A stretch of DNA of 46,726 bases from an uncultured Oscillospiraceae bacterium (lineage in GTDB: Bacteria; Bacillota; Clostridia; Oscillospirales; Oscillospiraceae). The stretch lies in NCBI GenBank assembly GCA_947632175.1, contig CANROC010000020.1:1-46726 (forward strand). The letters run 5' to 3'. The notes beneath the pieces were generated by a model, which was given only the letters and a program-made list of their open reading frames with translations, was not told where the DNA came from and ran no database searches. Positions 1-7,353 of this stretch are shown piece by piece (positions within the stretch are counted from its first letter, which is position 1; each line of letters begins with the position of its first letter). A program made the position numbers and the translations under genes.

Positions 1-64
1 CTCGCTTACACTGTTTAATTCGCAAGGTGCATCCCCGCTTCGCCTCGCGGCTCAGCGGACTTTT

Positions 65-93
65 AGAATAACATAACCGGGTGCTCCTGTCAA
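65..93 (-). promoter_or_regulatory. Downstream promoter (P2) of a tandem pair reading out of the left edge
   Basis: On the minus strand TTGACA (93-88) is followed after exactly 17 bases by TATTCT (70-65). It lies about 94 bases downstream of a second consensus promoter. The transcript leaves the window at base 1. The leader (64-1) contains the minus-strand string GCGAATTAAACAGTGTAAGCG, which resembles leaders ahead of 16S rRNA genes. The rRNA assignment is an inference because no rRNA lies inside the window. Confidence 0.65.
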
Positions 94-158
94 GACCTTT
101 TTTAGATTTTTTCAGGATTTTTTCCGGTTGCTGCCCGCCGTCTCGCGACAGCTTGATT

Positions 159-187
159 AATATACTCCTCCCCGAGACGTTTGTCAA
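159..187 (-). promoter_or_regulatory. Upstream promoter (P1) of the tandem pair
   Basis: On the minus strand TTGACA (187-182), a 17-base spacer and TATATT (164-159). Two near-consensus promoters in tandem in front of an AT-rich, gene-free leader are typical of rRNA operons. It sits just beyond the thiT terminator, so the stretch 1-199 belongs to the transcript to the left and holds no gene. Confidence 0.65.
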
Positions 188-199
188 CACCTTTTTTCA

Positions 200-241
200 G
201 TTTTTTTAAAAAATTTTTCGCCGCCCCATAAAGGGGCGGCG
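200..241 (-). terminator. Rho-independent terminator of thiT
   Basis: On the minus strand a GC stem (CGCCGCCCC pairing with GGGGCGGCG, bases 219-241) is followed by a long run of T with few interruptions (218-200). It lies directly after the thiT stop codon. Confidence 0.9.
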
Positions 242-248
242 GGGCGGG

Positions 249-812
249 TCATTTCAGGTCCTCGCGGTTTAAAAGCTTTGCGGTGGGCTTGATGGCGTAG
301 AGGAGGGCGAAGACGACGCAGGCGAGAAGGATGCAGGGGCCGGCCCAGGTGATGTTATAGATCAAGGAGTAGATGTAGGGGGAGCTCTGGTGCATCCCCA
401 GGAAGGTCTCCGGCATGTACTTGCCCCAGACGTAGACGCCCACCAGATAGTTGGAGGCGAACATGCACAGGCCGCCCACCAGCGAGCCCCAGATGGCGGA
501 GAACTTCATCTTCTTCATGAGCCCCGCGCCGAAGCCCAGGAGGGCGAAGGCCAGGAAGTAGTCGCAGATCACGCTGGTCCAGTCGATGGCCTCGGGAAAG
601 CCCAGGAAGTAGTTGGCCAGGCCGAAGACGAACCCCACCAGCGTCCCCCAGCCCACGCCGTACCGGACGGCGAAGAAGACGATGGGCACCAGCTTCAGTG
701 TGACGGAGCCCCCGTCGGGGAGCTTGTAGAGCACCAGCAGGTCCAGGATGTAGGCCAGGGCCACCATCAGCGCCCCTTCCACCAGCATTTTTGTGTTTTT
801 GTTGAGCTTCAT
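249..812 (-). CDS. thiT: ThiT, substrate-binding subunit of an ECF thiamine transporter
   Basis: 187 residues, the usual length of ThiT/YuaJ. About six hydrophobic segments are visible, with a short cytoplasmic N-terminus (MKLNKNTKMLVEGALMVALA) and the family-typical aromatic and Asn-rich stretches (VRYGVGWG near 50-57, NYLVG near 120). In this family the S-component binds thiamine and works with a shared EcfT/EcfA/EcfA' module, which is not encoded here, so it must be elsewhere in the genome. The ATG is preceded by a GGAGG site. The gene stands alone behind a TPP riboswitch with its own attenuator, so it should be expressed when thiamine pyrophosphate is scarce. Confidence 0.93.
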   Translation of the reverse strand: MKLNKNTKMLVEGALMVALAYILDLLVLYKLPDGGSVTLKLVPIVFFAVRYGVGWGTLVGFVFGLANYFLGFPEAIDWTSVICDYFLAFALLGFGAGLMKKMKFSAIWGSLVGGLCMFASNYLVGVYVWGKYMPETFLGMHQSSPYIYSLIYNITWAGPCILLACVVFALLYAIKPTAKLLNREDLK

Positions 813-830
813 ACGATTTCCTCCAAACGT

Positions 831-863
831 AAAAATTTCCGCCCGGGCAAGGCCGGGCGGAAA
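831..863 (-). terminator. Attenuator hairpin of the TPP riboswitch
   Basis: On the minus strand TTTCCGCCCGG pairs with CCGGGCGGAAA and is followed by TTTTT. It lies between the aptamer and the thiT ribosome binding site. This is the expression platform: transcription termination when the ligand is bound. Confidence 0.85.
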
Positions 864-879
864 GGAAAGGCTTATGGCG

Positions 880-975
<96 letters not shown>

Positions 976-981
976 GAGGCT

Positions 982-1010
982 ATTATAGCAGTCGGAATAT
1001 GGTCTGTCAA
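982..1010 (-). promoter_or_regulatory. Promoter of the thiT transcript
   Basis: Perfect TTGACA (1010-1005), 17-base spacer and perfect TATAAT (987-982) on the minus strand. Transcription would start just before the riboswitch aptamer. Confidence 0.9.
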
Positions 1011-1017
1011 GAAAATT

Positions 1018-2973
1018 TTAGTCGTCCCGGTCCCGCTCGTGCTCCAAAATCGCGCCGGTGGCGGCGTCGATCTTGTACTCGTACTCCCAGCCGTTGGACT
1101 TAAACTCCACCTCGTAGACGGTCCTGCCGTCGTCCCGGTCCTTTTCGCACTGCAGGCGCGTGACCTGGCTCTCGGTAAGGCCGGCATGGGCGAGGGCGGC
1201 GTCCTTGGCGGCCTGGGCCCCGATGTCGCCGGACTGGGCGGCGCCGGAGCCGCTCCCGCCGTGGTCGTGGAGGCGGTTGTCGCAGGGCTCGGACTCGAAC
1301 TTCACCACGTCGCCGGTGGCGGCGTCCACGTCGCAGTCATAGACCGTGGCGTCAAACTCAAACTCCAGCTCGTAGTAGTGGCGGCCGTTGTCGTAGTCGT
1401 GCTCGCACTTGATCCAATCCACGCTGCCGGAGATACCGGCGCGCTTGAGGGCCGCCTCCTTGGCGGCGTCCTCGCCGATGTCGGTGGTGGAGGGGGTGCT
1501 GGGCGTGGTGCTGGGGCGCTTTTCCACCTCGCTCTTGAGGACCGCGCCGGTGGCGGCGTCGATCTCGTAGTCGTACTCGCTCGCGTCGGTGTAGAAGTCC
1601 ACGTCGTAGACGAGCCTGCCGTCGTCGTAGTCCTGCCGGGCCTTGATGAAGGTGACCTCCCCGGCGGTGAGGCCGGCATGCTTCAGCGCCGCGGCCTTGG
1701 CGGCCTCCACGCCGATGTCCGTGGTCGTGGGCTGGGTGGCGGGGGGCTCGGTGGCCGCGGGGCCGGTGGCGGGAGGCGTGTAGCGGTAGTCGGTCTCCTC
1801 CCGGAGGACCGCGCCGGTCTGGCCGTCCACGTCGTAGTCGAACTCCCAGCCCTGGCACCAGAACTCGATCTCAAACCAGCCGCCATCCACGACGTACCAG
1901 TTCTCGATGTTCAGGAAGTTGCCGATAAGCTCCGGGTGATGCGCCGTGAAGTATTCCGCGGCGGCATTGAAGGCCTCGTCGGCAGTGAGAACCTTTTCGG
2001 GCCAAGGCTCGCCGGGGTTATCCCCCACGATTCGGCTCATGCCCCGCAGGACCTCGCCGGTGAAGGCGTCGATCTCATAGTCGTACTCGCGGCCGAGGTA
2101 ATTGAGCTCCACGTCATAGTGGGGAGTGGGATCGTCAATCTCCGGGTCCACCTCGGTGTACTGGGGGAGGTAGGAGTTGACAACATTGACCCCGGCGTAG
2201 GCCTCGGCGGCCTGGGCGGCGGCGTCCTTCCCGATGGGCATGGCGGGCGCGCCGAGGCGGATGAGGTCCCGCAGCTCCTCCACGGTGAGCTCGGCAAGCT
2301 TGGCGTAGTCGAGATCGGCGTTCAGCGCTAAAATCTGCTCGATGTAGGCGGCCTTGCCGGTGGAGATGCCGTACTGCTGGGCCTTGCCGGCGGTCTCGGA
2401 ATCGGTGGTGACGTTCTGGCTCATGACGTTGGCCGAGCTCGCGGCGTTTTTCAGTACGCCGTCCACCGTGGCCACCAGCTTGGCCTGGAGGCGCGCGCCC
2501 CGGTCGGCGTCCTTGTCGTCCACGGAGATGAGGATGGCGGAGCCCAGGCTGTCCAGATACCCCTCCCGGACAATGGCGCCCACAATGGCGTTGACGGCCA
2601 CGTCGAGCTTGGCGCCCTCCAGGTCTCGTCCGTTATCCATGGAGGAGAGGACCTGACGGGCCTCCTCGTTCAGGGGGGAGCACTCCAGCACCTTTTCGGC
2701 GCGGTTGACGGACAGCTCGATGCTGGGGTTCACATCCAGGGATACCACGGTGACGGCGGTGTAGTTGCGGCCATACCAGAAGCCGCCCAAGCCCCCCAGG
2801 AGGGCGATGGCCAGGCACGCGGCGACGAGGCCCGCCCAGCGGAATTTCTTCTTTTTCTTTTCCATCTTGATAACTCCTTTCCCATTGAGCTCAGTGAGGA
2901 GCCTGGGAAGTCCGTCCGGGGCGGTGCGCTCCACGGCGGCCTTCAGCTTCATCTCCAGTTCCCTGTCGGTCAT
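1018..2973 (-). CDS. Membrane anti-sigma factor: RsgI-like domain plus five PepSY repeats
   Basis: 651 residues from the ATG at 2973, which has AAAGGAG at a workable distance. A GTG at 2982 is also in frame but sits only two bases after the same site. Layout: short cytoplasmic segment, a Lys-rich stop (about 38-44), one membrane helix (about 45-66), then an RsgI-type extracellular domain with SLDVNPSIEL (about 78-87) carrying an Asn-Pro pair at 82-83. A Pro/Thr-rich linker region follows with five PepSY-like repeats, each ending in a D(A/G)xTGxVL-type motif. In RsgI proteins the Asn-Pro bond is a self-cleavage site in signal transduction. The gene follows the sigma factor with translational coupling, which fits an anti-sigma role. 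The ligand is unknown; PepSY domains are often protease-inhibitory or ligand-binding. Confidence 0.85.
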   Translation of the reverse strand: MTDRELEMKLKAAVERTAPDGLPRLLTELNGKGVIKMEKKKKKFRWAGLVAACLAIALLGGLGGFWYGRNYTAVTVVSLDVNPSIELSVNRAEKVLECSPLNEEARQVLSSMDNGRDLEGAKLDVAVNAIVGAIVREGYLDSLGSAILISVDDKDADRGARLQAKLVATVDGVLKNAASSANVMSQNVTTDSETAGKAQQYGISTGKAAYIEQILALNADLDYAKLAELTVEELRDLIRLGAPAMPIGKDAAAQAAEAYAGVNVVNSYLPQYTEVDPEIDDPTPHYDVELNYLGREYDYEIDAFTGEVLRGMSRIVGDNPGEPWPEKVLTADEAFNAAAEYFTAHHPELIGNFLNIENWYVVDGGWFEIEFWCQGWEFDYDVDGQTGAVLREETDYRYTPPATGPAATEPPATQPTTTDIGVEAAKAAALKHAGLTAGEVTFIKARQDYDDGRLVYDVDFYTDASEYDYEIDAATGAVLKSEVEKRPSTTPSTPSTTDIGEDAAKEAALKRAGISGSVDWIKCEHDYDNGRHYYELEFEFDATVYDCDVDAATGDVVKFESEPCDNRLHDHGGSGSGAAQSGDIGAQAAKDAALAHAGLTESQVTRLQCEKDRDDGRTVYEVEFKSNGWEYEYKIDAATGAILEHERDRDD

Positions 2974-2978
2974 CAGGC

Positions 2979-3542
2979 TCACTCTCCTTTCAGGTTGGCG
3001 CGGATCTTGGCGATCGCGCGGTTGTACTTGGACAGGACGGTCCCCAGAGGCAGAGAAAGCGACTGGGCGATCTGGCGGTGGCGGAGGCCCGACACGGCGT
3101 GCAGGAGGACGATCTGCCGCTCATCCGGGGCGAGAGCCGCCAGGGCGTTTTGCAGAAGGTCCCGGTCCTCGACGCTGACGGTCCGGTCCTCGGCGGGGAT
3201 GGCGTTCCACGCTTCCTCGCTGAGGTCGGCGGTCTTCCCCCGGCGGCGAAGCTCCATGAGGCAGAGATTGCGGGTCACGGTGAGCATCCACGCCATGGGT
3301 GAGCCCTGGGCCTTATAGCGCGGGGCCGCCTCCCAGATGCGCAGATACGCGTCGTGGGTCAGCTCCTCGGCGTCGTGGCTGTTGGCCATCATGGCCAAGG
3401 CCGCGGCGTAGAGGCCGGCGTGGGTGGACCGGTAGAGGTCCGCGAGGGCGTCGGTGTCGCCCCGCCCCACGTCCCGCAGAAGCCGCTCGAGTTCAGCCCT
3501 GCGGGAGGCCGCTTCCGAAAGCTCTTCCTCCAGGTCTTCCAT
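2979..3542 (-). CDS. ECF-type RNA polymerase sigma factor
   Basis: 187 residues. Region 2 covers roughly 25-95 (DAEELTHDAYLRIWEAAPRY, then the WMLTVTRNLCLMELRRRG segment). Region 4 covers about 130-185 (LAPDERQIVLLHAVSGLRHRQIAQSLSLP followed by the GTVLSKYNRAIAKIR recognition helix). There is no sigma region 1 or 3, as expected for an extracytoplasmic-function sigma factor (SigK/SigW-like). Its stop lies a few bases before the start of the anti-sigma gene, so the two form an operon and the pair should respond to an envelope or extracellular signal. Target genes cannot be deduced from the window. Confidence 0.92.
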   Translation of the reverse strand: MEDLEEELSEAASRRAELERLLRDVGRGDTDALADLYRSTHAGLYAAALAMMANSHDAEELTHDAYLRIWEAAPRYKAQGSPMAWMLTVTRNLCLMELRRRGKTADLSEEAWNAIPAEDRTVSVEDRDLLQNALAALAPDERQIVLLHAVSGLRHRQIAQSLSLPLGTVLSKYNRAIAKIRANLKGE

Positions 3543-3596
3543 TGTCCTTCAACTCCTGTCAACCAAGTAATGCGCGGGAAAGGAATTTTATTGCGC

Positions 3597-3621
3597 GAAA
3601 AAGGAAATTTTTTTAATTTCC
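3597..3621 (-). terminator. Terminator overlapping the end of the dehydrogenase gene
   Basis: On the minus strand GGAAATT pairs with AATTTCC around an A-rich loop and TTTTT follows. The stem includes the dehydrogenase stop codon. It separates that gene from the sigma/anti-sigma operon. Confidence 0.6.
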
Positions 3622-4593
3622 TGGAATGACTCCGTTGACCACGTTCTCCGGGCGGCCATTGAGGAACGCTTTTGCGTTGGAAACGGCGATGTCCATGACG
3701 CGCTGGCGGCAGGTCTTGGGCGTCCAGGCGATGTGGGGGGTGATGAGGCAGTTGGGGCAATTTAGAAGCGGATTGTCCGGCAAAATGGGCTCCACGCTCA
3801 CCACGTCCACCCCGGCGGCGCTGAGCTTCCCGGACGTAAGCGCCGCCGCCAGCGCCTCCTCGTCCACAAGGCCGCCCCGGCCCGTGTTCAGCAAAATGGC
3901 CCCGGTCTTCATCTTTCCGATGGTATCGGCGTTGATGAGCTTCCGCGTCTCGTCCTTCAGGGGACAGTGGAGGGAGACGACGTCGGACTCCCGGAGAAGC
4001 GTATCCAGGTCCACATATTCCCCGATGGCCCGCCCCTCGTCGGTGGGGCGGCTACCCGCGGCGAGAACGCGCATCCCCAACGCCTTGGCGACACGTCCGG
4101 CGGCCTTTCCGATCTGCCCGAAGCCCACCACGCCGAAGGTCAGGCCCGCAAGCTCGATGAGCGGCGCCTCCCAGAAGCAGAAGTCCTCGCTCCTCTGCCA
4201 GTCCCCGGCGTGGACGGCGGCGGAGTGGACGCCCACCTTGGAGCAGATCTCCAAAAGGAGGGCGATAGCGTGCTGGGCCACGGCCATGGTGGAGTAGGCG
4301 GGGATGTTGCTCACGGGGATGCCGAGGGCGGCGGCGTGGGCGCAGTCGCACACGTCCGTGCCGGTGGAGAGAAGGCCCACGTAACGGATCGTGGGGCAGG
4401 CGTCCAGCGCCGAAGCGCGGACGGGGGTCTTGTTGGTGACGACGATATCCGCGTCGCCGATGCGGCGGATAATCTCGGCGTCGTCGAATTTCGGGGTCCG
4501 GTCGTAGACGGTGACCTCCCCCAGCGCCTCGAACCCCGCCCAGCTCAAATCGCCGGGGTTCTCCGTGTGGGCATCCAGAATGACGATCTTCAT
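3613..4593 (-). CDS. D-2-hydroxyacid dehydrogenase (glycerate dehydrogenase-like)
   Basis: 326 residues, full length for the family. The NAD-binding Rossmann motif is VVGFGQIG (155-162). Catalytic residues of the family are in place: Arg239 in NTGRGGLVDE, Glu268 in SVEP and His287 in TPHIAW. The enzyme would reduce a 2-keto acid to the D-2-hydroxy acid with NADH; the closest named relatives by motif are hydroxypyruvate/glycerate dehydrogenases (HprA), but the substrate cannot be fixed from sequence. The ATG has GGAGGAG upstream. It is transcribed away from the radical SAM gene from a promoter that shares its -10 box with that gene's promoter. Confidence 0.9.
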   Translation of the reverse strand: MKIVILDAHTENPGDLSWAGFEALGEVTVYDRTPKFDDAEIIRRIGDADIVVTNKTPVRASALDACPTIRYVGLLSTGTDVCDCAHAAALGIPVSNIPAYSTMAVAQHAIALLLEICSKVGVHSAAVHAGDWQRSEDFCFWEAPLIELAGLTFGVVGFGQIGKAAGRVAKALGMRVLAAGSRPTDEGRAIGEYVDLDTLLRESDVVSLHCPLKDETRKLINADTIGKMKTGAILLNTGRGGLVDEEALAAALTSGKLSAAGVDVVSVEPILPDNPLLNCPNCLITPHIAWTPKTCRQRVMDIAVSNAKAFLNGRPENVVNGVIPGN

Positions 4594-4603
4594 GGGCTCC
4601 TCC

Positions 4604-4632
4604 TTGACAATCCATTTTTCGGATCATATTAT
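4604..4632 (+). promoter_or_regulatory. Promoter of the radical SAM gene
   Basis: TTGACA (4604-4609), 17-base spacer, TATTAT (4627-4632). The start point would fall near 4639, ahead of the gene at 4674. Confidence 0.8.
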
Positions 4633-4656
4633 AGTACGGTAAAGAAGAAAAATCAA
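4628..4656 (-). promoter_or_regulatory. Promoter of the dehydrogenase gene, sharing its -10 with the opposite strand
   Basis: On the minus strand TTGATT (4656-4651), 17-base spacer and TATAAT (4633-4628). The -10 box overlaps that of the plus-strand promoter by five bases, giving a symmetric TATTATA core. Confidence 0.75.
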
Positions 4657-4673
4657 TGAGGGAGACGGGAATT

Positions 4674-5561
4674 ATGCCGTTTACTTGTCATTTGTGCCCA
4701 AGAAATTGCGGCGTCCCCCGGACGCAGGACGCGGGGGCGGGCATCTGCGGCCAGGGCCTTACCGCCCGCGTGGCCCGCGCTGCGCCGCATCTATGGGAGG
4801 AGCCGCCCATTTCCGGGGAGCGGGGCAGCGGGACGGTGTTCTTCGCCGGATGCGCTCTCCGGTGCGTCTACTGCCAGAATTACGCCCTCTCCCGGGGCGA
4901 GGCGGGCGTCCCGGTGAGCCCGGAAAAGCTCCGGGACATCTATTCCCGCCTCATCGCCCAGGGCGTCCACAACATAAGCCTCGTCACCGCCTCCCACTTC
5001 CTCCCGGCGGTGCTGGAGAGCCTCCGGGACCCCCTGCCCGTGCCGGTGGTGTGGAACAGCTCCGGCTATGAGTCCCTGTCGGCCCTCCGGGCGCTGGAGG
5101 GGAAGGTGCAGATCTATCTTCCCGACATGAAATACATGGACCCCGCCCTGGCCGGCCGGTATTCCGCCGCCCCCGACTACCCGGAGACGGCCAAGGCGGC
5201 GATCCTGGAGATGTTCCGCCAGACCGGCCCTTACGTCCTGACGGAGGACGGCCTTCTGCGCTCCGGCGTCCTCGTCCGGCACCTGGTCCTGCCGAACGCC
5301 TTGGAGAACACGAAAAAGGTCATCGACTGGGTCGCGGAGACCTTCCGCCCCGGCGACATCCTCTTCTCCCTCATGAGCCAATATACCCCCATGGGCCGCG
5401 CCGCCGACTTCCCGGAGATAAACCGCCGCCTCACCCCGGCGGAGTACGGCGAGGCCATGACCTACATGGACCGCTCCCCCATCGAGGACGGCTTTTATCA
5501 GGAGCTCAGCTCCGCCAAGGAGGAATACACCCCCGCCTTCGACCTGACGGGGGTTCTGTAA
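4674..5561 (+). CDS. Radical SAM protein, PflA-like (pyruvate formate-lyase activase family)
   Basis: 295 residues from ATG 4674, chosen because GAGGGAG (4658-4664) is well spaced from it and the protein then starts MPFTCHLCPRNCG, as in this family. An upstream ATG at 4656 would add only six residues. The N-terminal Cys cluster (CHLCPRNCG, later GICGQ) is followed by the radical SAM motif CALRCVYC, here CX3CX2C, near residue 62. The family holds a 4Fe-4S cluster and cleaves S-adenosylmethionine; many members are annotated as putative PFL activases although their substrates are unknown. No glycyl radical enzyme lies next to it, so its partner is unresolved. Confidence 0.85.
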   Translation: MPFTCHLCPRNCGVPRTQDAGAGICGQGLTARVARAAPHLWEEPPISGERGSGTVFFAGCALRCVYCQNYALSRGEAGVPVSPEKLRDIYSRLIAQGVHNISLVTASHFLPAVLESLRDPLPVPVVWNSSGYESLSALRALEGKVQIYLPDMKYMDPALAGRYSAAPDYPETAKAAILEMFRQTGPYVLTEDGLLRSGVLVRHLVLPNALENTKKVIDWVAETFRPGDILFSLMSQYTPMGRAADFPEINRRLTPAEYGEAMTYMDRSPIEDGFYQELSSAKEEYTPAFDLTGVL

Positions 5562-5568
5562 AAAAACA

Positions 5569-5600
5569 GGGCGGGGTCCGACCCCGCCCGCCTTTTTATT
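5569..5600 (+). terminator. Terminator between convergent genes
   Basis: GGGCGGGGT pairs with ACCCCGCCC around a 3-base loop (5569-5589) and is followed by CCTTTTTATTTTC. It can also act in the opposite direction because the minus-strand flank begins with a T run. It serves the radical SAM gene and probably the small membrane protein gene ending at 5596. Confidence 0.85.
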
Positions 5601-5784
5601 TTCTTTCGTTCCGCGCCCGCACGGCCAGGCTCGAGCAGAAGAGGGCGATGACGCAGGGGACGAAGACCCACATGGTGCTGACGTTCCCGGGCGACGCGAA
5701 AAAGTATACCCCGCCGGCCACGGTGAGGAGGACGAAGACGGCGGTGAGGATCCAGTAGATCGTGCTGAGCTTGAGCTTTTTCAT
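5596..5784 (-). CDS. Small two-helix membrane protein, unknown function
   Basis: 62 residues from the ATG at 5784, which has GGGAGGCG seven bases upstream; a longer frame to 5874 runs through the promoter and is not favoured. The protein starts MKKLKLSTIYW, has two hydrophobic segments (about 8-30 and 37-54) separated by a short loop, and ends RARNERK. No family is recognised. It has its own promoter at 5812-5840 and a terminator on the far side, so it is probably a monocistronic gene. Confidence 0.7.
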   Translation of the reverse strand: MKKLKLSTIYWILTAVFVLLTVAGGVYFFASPGNVSTMWVFVPCVIALFCSSLAVRARNERK

Positions 5785-5811
5785 AAGCGGCGCCTCCCTG
5801 TGTTTTTCCCC

Positions 5812-5840
5812 AGTATACCACACTCCGTTCCTGTCCGCAA
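5812..5840 (-). promoter_or_regulatory. Promoter of the small membrane protein gene
   Basis: On the minus strand TTGCGG (5840-5835), 17-base spacer, TATACT (5817-5812) with an extended TGG before the -10 box. Confidence 0.7.
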
Positions 5841-5864
5841 CCGAAAAAGCTTCAAAATATGTAT

Positions 5865-5884
5865 GCCCCGCCAAAAGACGGGGC
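5865..5884 (-). terminator. Hairpin after the four-helix protein gene
   Basis: On the minus strand GCCCCG pairs with CGGGGC (5884-5865) five bases past the stop codon. The T run after it is weak (ATACATATTTTG), so this is a modest terminator. Confidence 0.5.
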
Positions 5885-5889
5885 TTTCG

Positions 5890-6330
5890 TCATTTGAGAT
5901 ACGTCTTGAGCCGCTGGATGTTGTCGTGCTCGCAGGTGATGAGCTTCTGGGCCAGGCCCAGCGTCTCCGGGGAGGCGTTGGAGTGGCCGTTGACCACCTT
6001 GGTCATCTGGATGATGCCCATGTTGGAGCCCTTGATCATCAGCTCCGCCAGGTGCTCCGTCTCGTCGTTCATCATGGTGTTCATGGTCACGCCCATCTTC
6101 ATGCCCAGCTTCTGCATCTCGCTGACGCTCTCCGGCTGGCCGCCGAGACTCACGATCCGCGCCGCGGCCTCGCCGCCGATGGAGTCGTACTCCTTCTTCT
6201 GCGTCTCCAGGTCCGAGGCGAAGGCCGAGTCCGACGCCTTGGGCAAAAGGTCCGCGATGGACTGGGAGCCCGTCTTCGCGTTGCGGTACACGGAGTTGAG
6301 CACCGCGATGTCCACTTGATTTTCCGCCAT
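5890..6330 (-). CDS. Hypothetical helical protein, ferritin-like/DUF2383-type by appearance
   Basis: 146 residues from ATG 6330; an ATG at 6336 is only one base after the AAAGGAG site and so is less likely. The protein is mostly amphipathic helix and has repeated Met-rich stretches (MQKLGMKMGVTMNTMMNDETEHLAE near 87-111) and a conserved-looking HDNIQRLKTYL end. The arrangement suggests a four-helix bundle of the ferritin-like or spore-coat CotF/DUF2383 kind, but this rests on pattern only and no metal-binding set is complete by eye. It is divergent from prmA. Confidence 0.6.
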   Translation of the reverse strand: MAENQVDIAVLNSVYRNAKTGSQSIADLLPKASDSAFASDLETQKKEYDSIGGEAAARIVSLGGQPESVSEMQKLGMKMGVTMNTMMNDETEHLAELMIKGSNMGIIQMTKVVNGHSNASPETLGLAQKLITCEHDNIQRLKTYLK

Positions 6331-6346
6331 TTTCATGCTCCTTTCA

Positions 6347-6375
6347 TTGTAATCGGGATTAGTTTGTGATATGAT
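6347..6375 (+). promoter_or_regulatory. Promoter of prmA
   Basis: TTGTAA (6347-6352), 17-base spacer, TATGAT (6370-6375). GAGGAGAAAGAGG precedes the prmA ATG at 6409. Confidence 0.65.
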
Positions 6376-6408
6376 AGACCCAATTAAACCGAGGAGAAAG
6401 AGGTAATT

Positions 6409-7353
6409 ATGAACTGGCTTGAGATCACCGTCAATACCTCCCACGAGCGCCTGGAGCCGCTGACGGCGCGGCTGACCGCGCTGGGCGTGGAGGGCTTTAT
6501 CACCGAGGACGAGGCGGATGTAAGGGAGTTTTTGGAAAACAATCGAAAATATTGGGACTACGTGGACGAGGACTTCATGAGGCGCATGGCCGGCGTGTGC
6601 CGCCTCAAGTTCTACCTGGAGGACTCGGAGGCGGGGAGACTGGAGCTTGCCCGCCTGTCGTCCTCCCTGCCGGAGTTTGAGCTCCTCCCCCGCCCGGTCC
6701 GGGACGAGGACTGGGAGAATAACTGGCGGGCCTACTATAAGCCCATCGAGGTTGGGGAGAGGCTTGTCATCGTCCCCCAGTGGCTCCCCGCGCCGGAGGA
6801 CGGGCGCGTGGCCCTGCGGCTGGACCCGGGGCTCATCTTCGGCACCGGCGCCCACGCCACCACGCAGCTTTGCCTTGCGGAGCTTGAGAAGGCCGCCGCC
6901 GGGAAGACCGTCCTGGACCTGGGCTGCGGCAGCGGCATTTTAGCCATCGCCGCGCTTTTGCTGGGGGCGGACCGGGCCGTGGGCGTGGACATCGACGACA
7001 AGGCCCCGGCGGTGGTGATGGAGAACGCCGGCTTCAACAACATCGGCCCCGACCGCCTCACGGTCTTCGCCGGGGACGTCCTCTCCGACAAGGCCCTCTC
7101 AAGACGCCTCAGCGGCCAGCGGTTCGGCCTGGTGCTCATGAACATCGTGGCCGACGTGATCATCTCTCTCGCCCCCAAGGTGCCGGACTTCATGGCCGAG
7201 GACGGCCTTTTCATCTGTTCCGGCGTCATCGACGGCCGGGAGGGAGAGGTCGAGGCCGCGCTGACCGCCGCCGGCCTGCATGTCCTGGCGCACCGGCAAA
7301 AGGACAACTGGCACGCCTTTATTTGCGATAAATCAAAGGAGGAAACGCTATGA
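6409..7353 (+). CDS. prmA: Ribosomal protein L11 methyltransferase PrmA
   Basis: 314 residues, normal length. The N-terminal half (about 1-95) is the L11-binding region. The class I methyltransferase domain follows with FGTGAHATT (144-152) and the SAM-binding motif VLDLGCGSG (168-176), then an acidic VGVDID strand end and the NIVADVI segment near 247 in the position of the catalytic loop. PrmA trimethylates ribosomal protein L11. The stop overlaps the start of the next gene (ATGA), so the two are translationally coupled. In many Firmicutes prmA lies beside dnaJ or rsmE; here it does not. Confidence 0.95.
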   Translation: MNWLEITVNTSHERLEPLTARLTALGVEGFITEDEADVREFLENNRKYWDYVDEDFMRRMAGVCRLKFYLEDSEAGRLELARLSSSLPEFELLPRPVRDEDWENNWRAYYKPIEVGERLVIVPQWLPAPEDGRVALRLDPGLIFGTGAHATTQLCLAELEKAAAGKTVLDLGCGSGILAIAALLLGADRAVGVDIDDKAPAVVMENAGFNNIGPDRLTVFAGDVLSDKALSRRLSGQRFGLVLMNIVADVIISLAPKVPDFMAEDGLFICSGVIDGREGEVEAALTAAGLHVLAHRQKDNWHAFICDKSKEETL

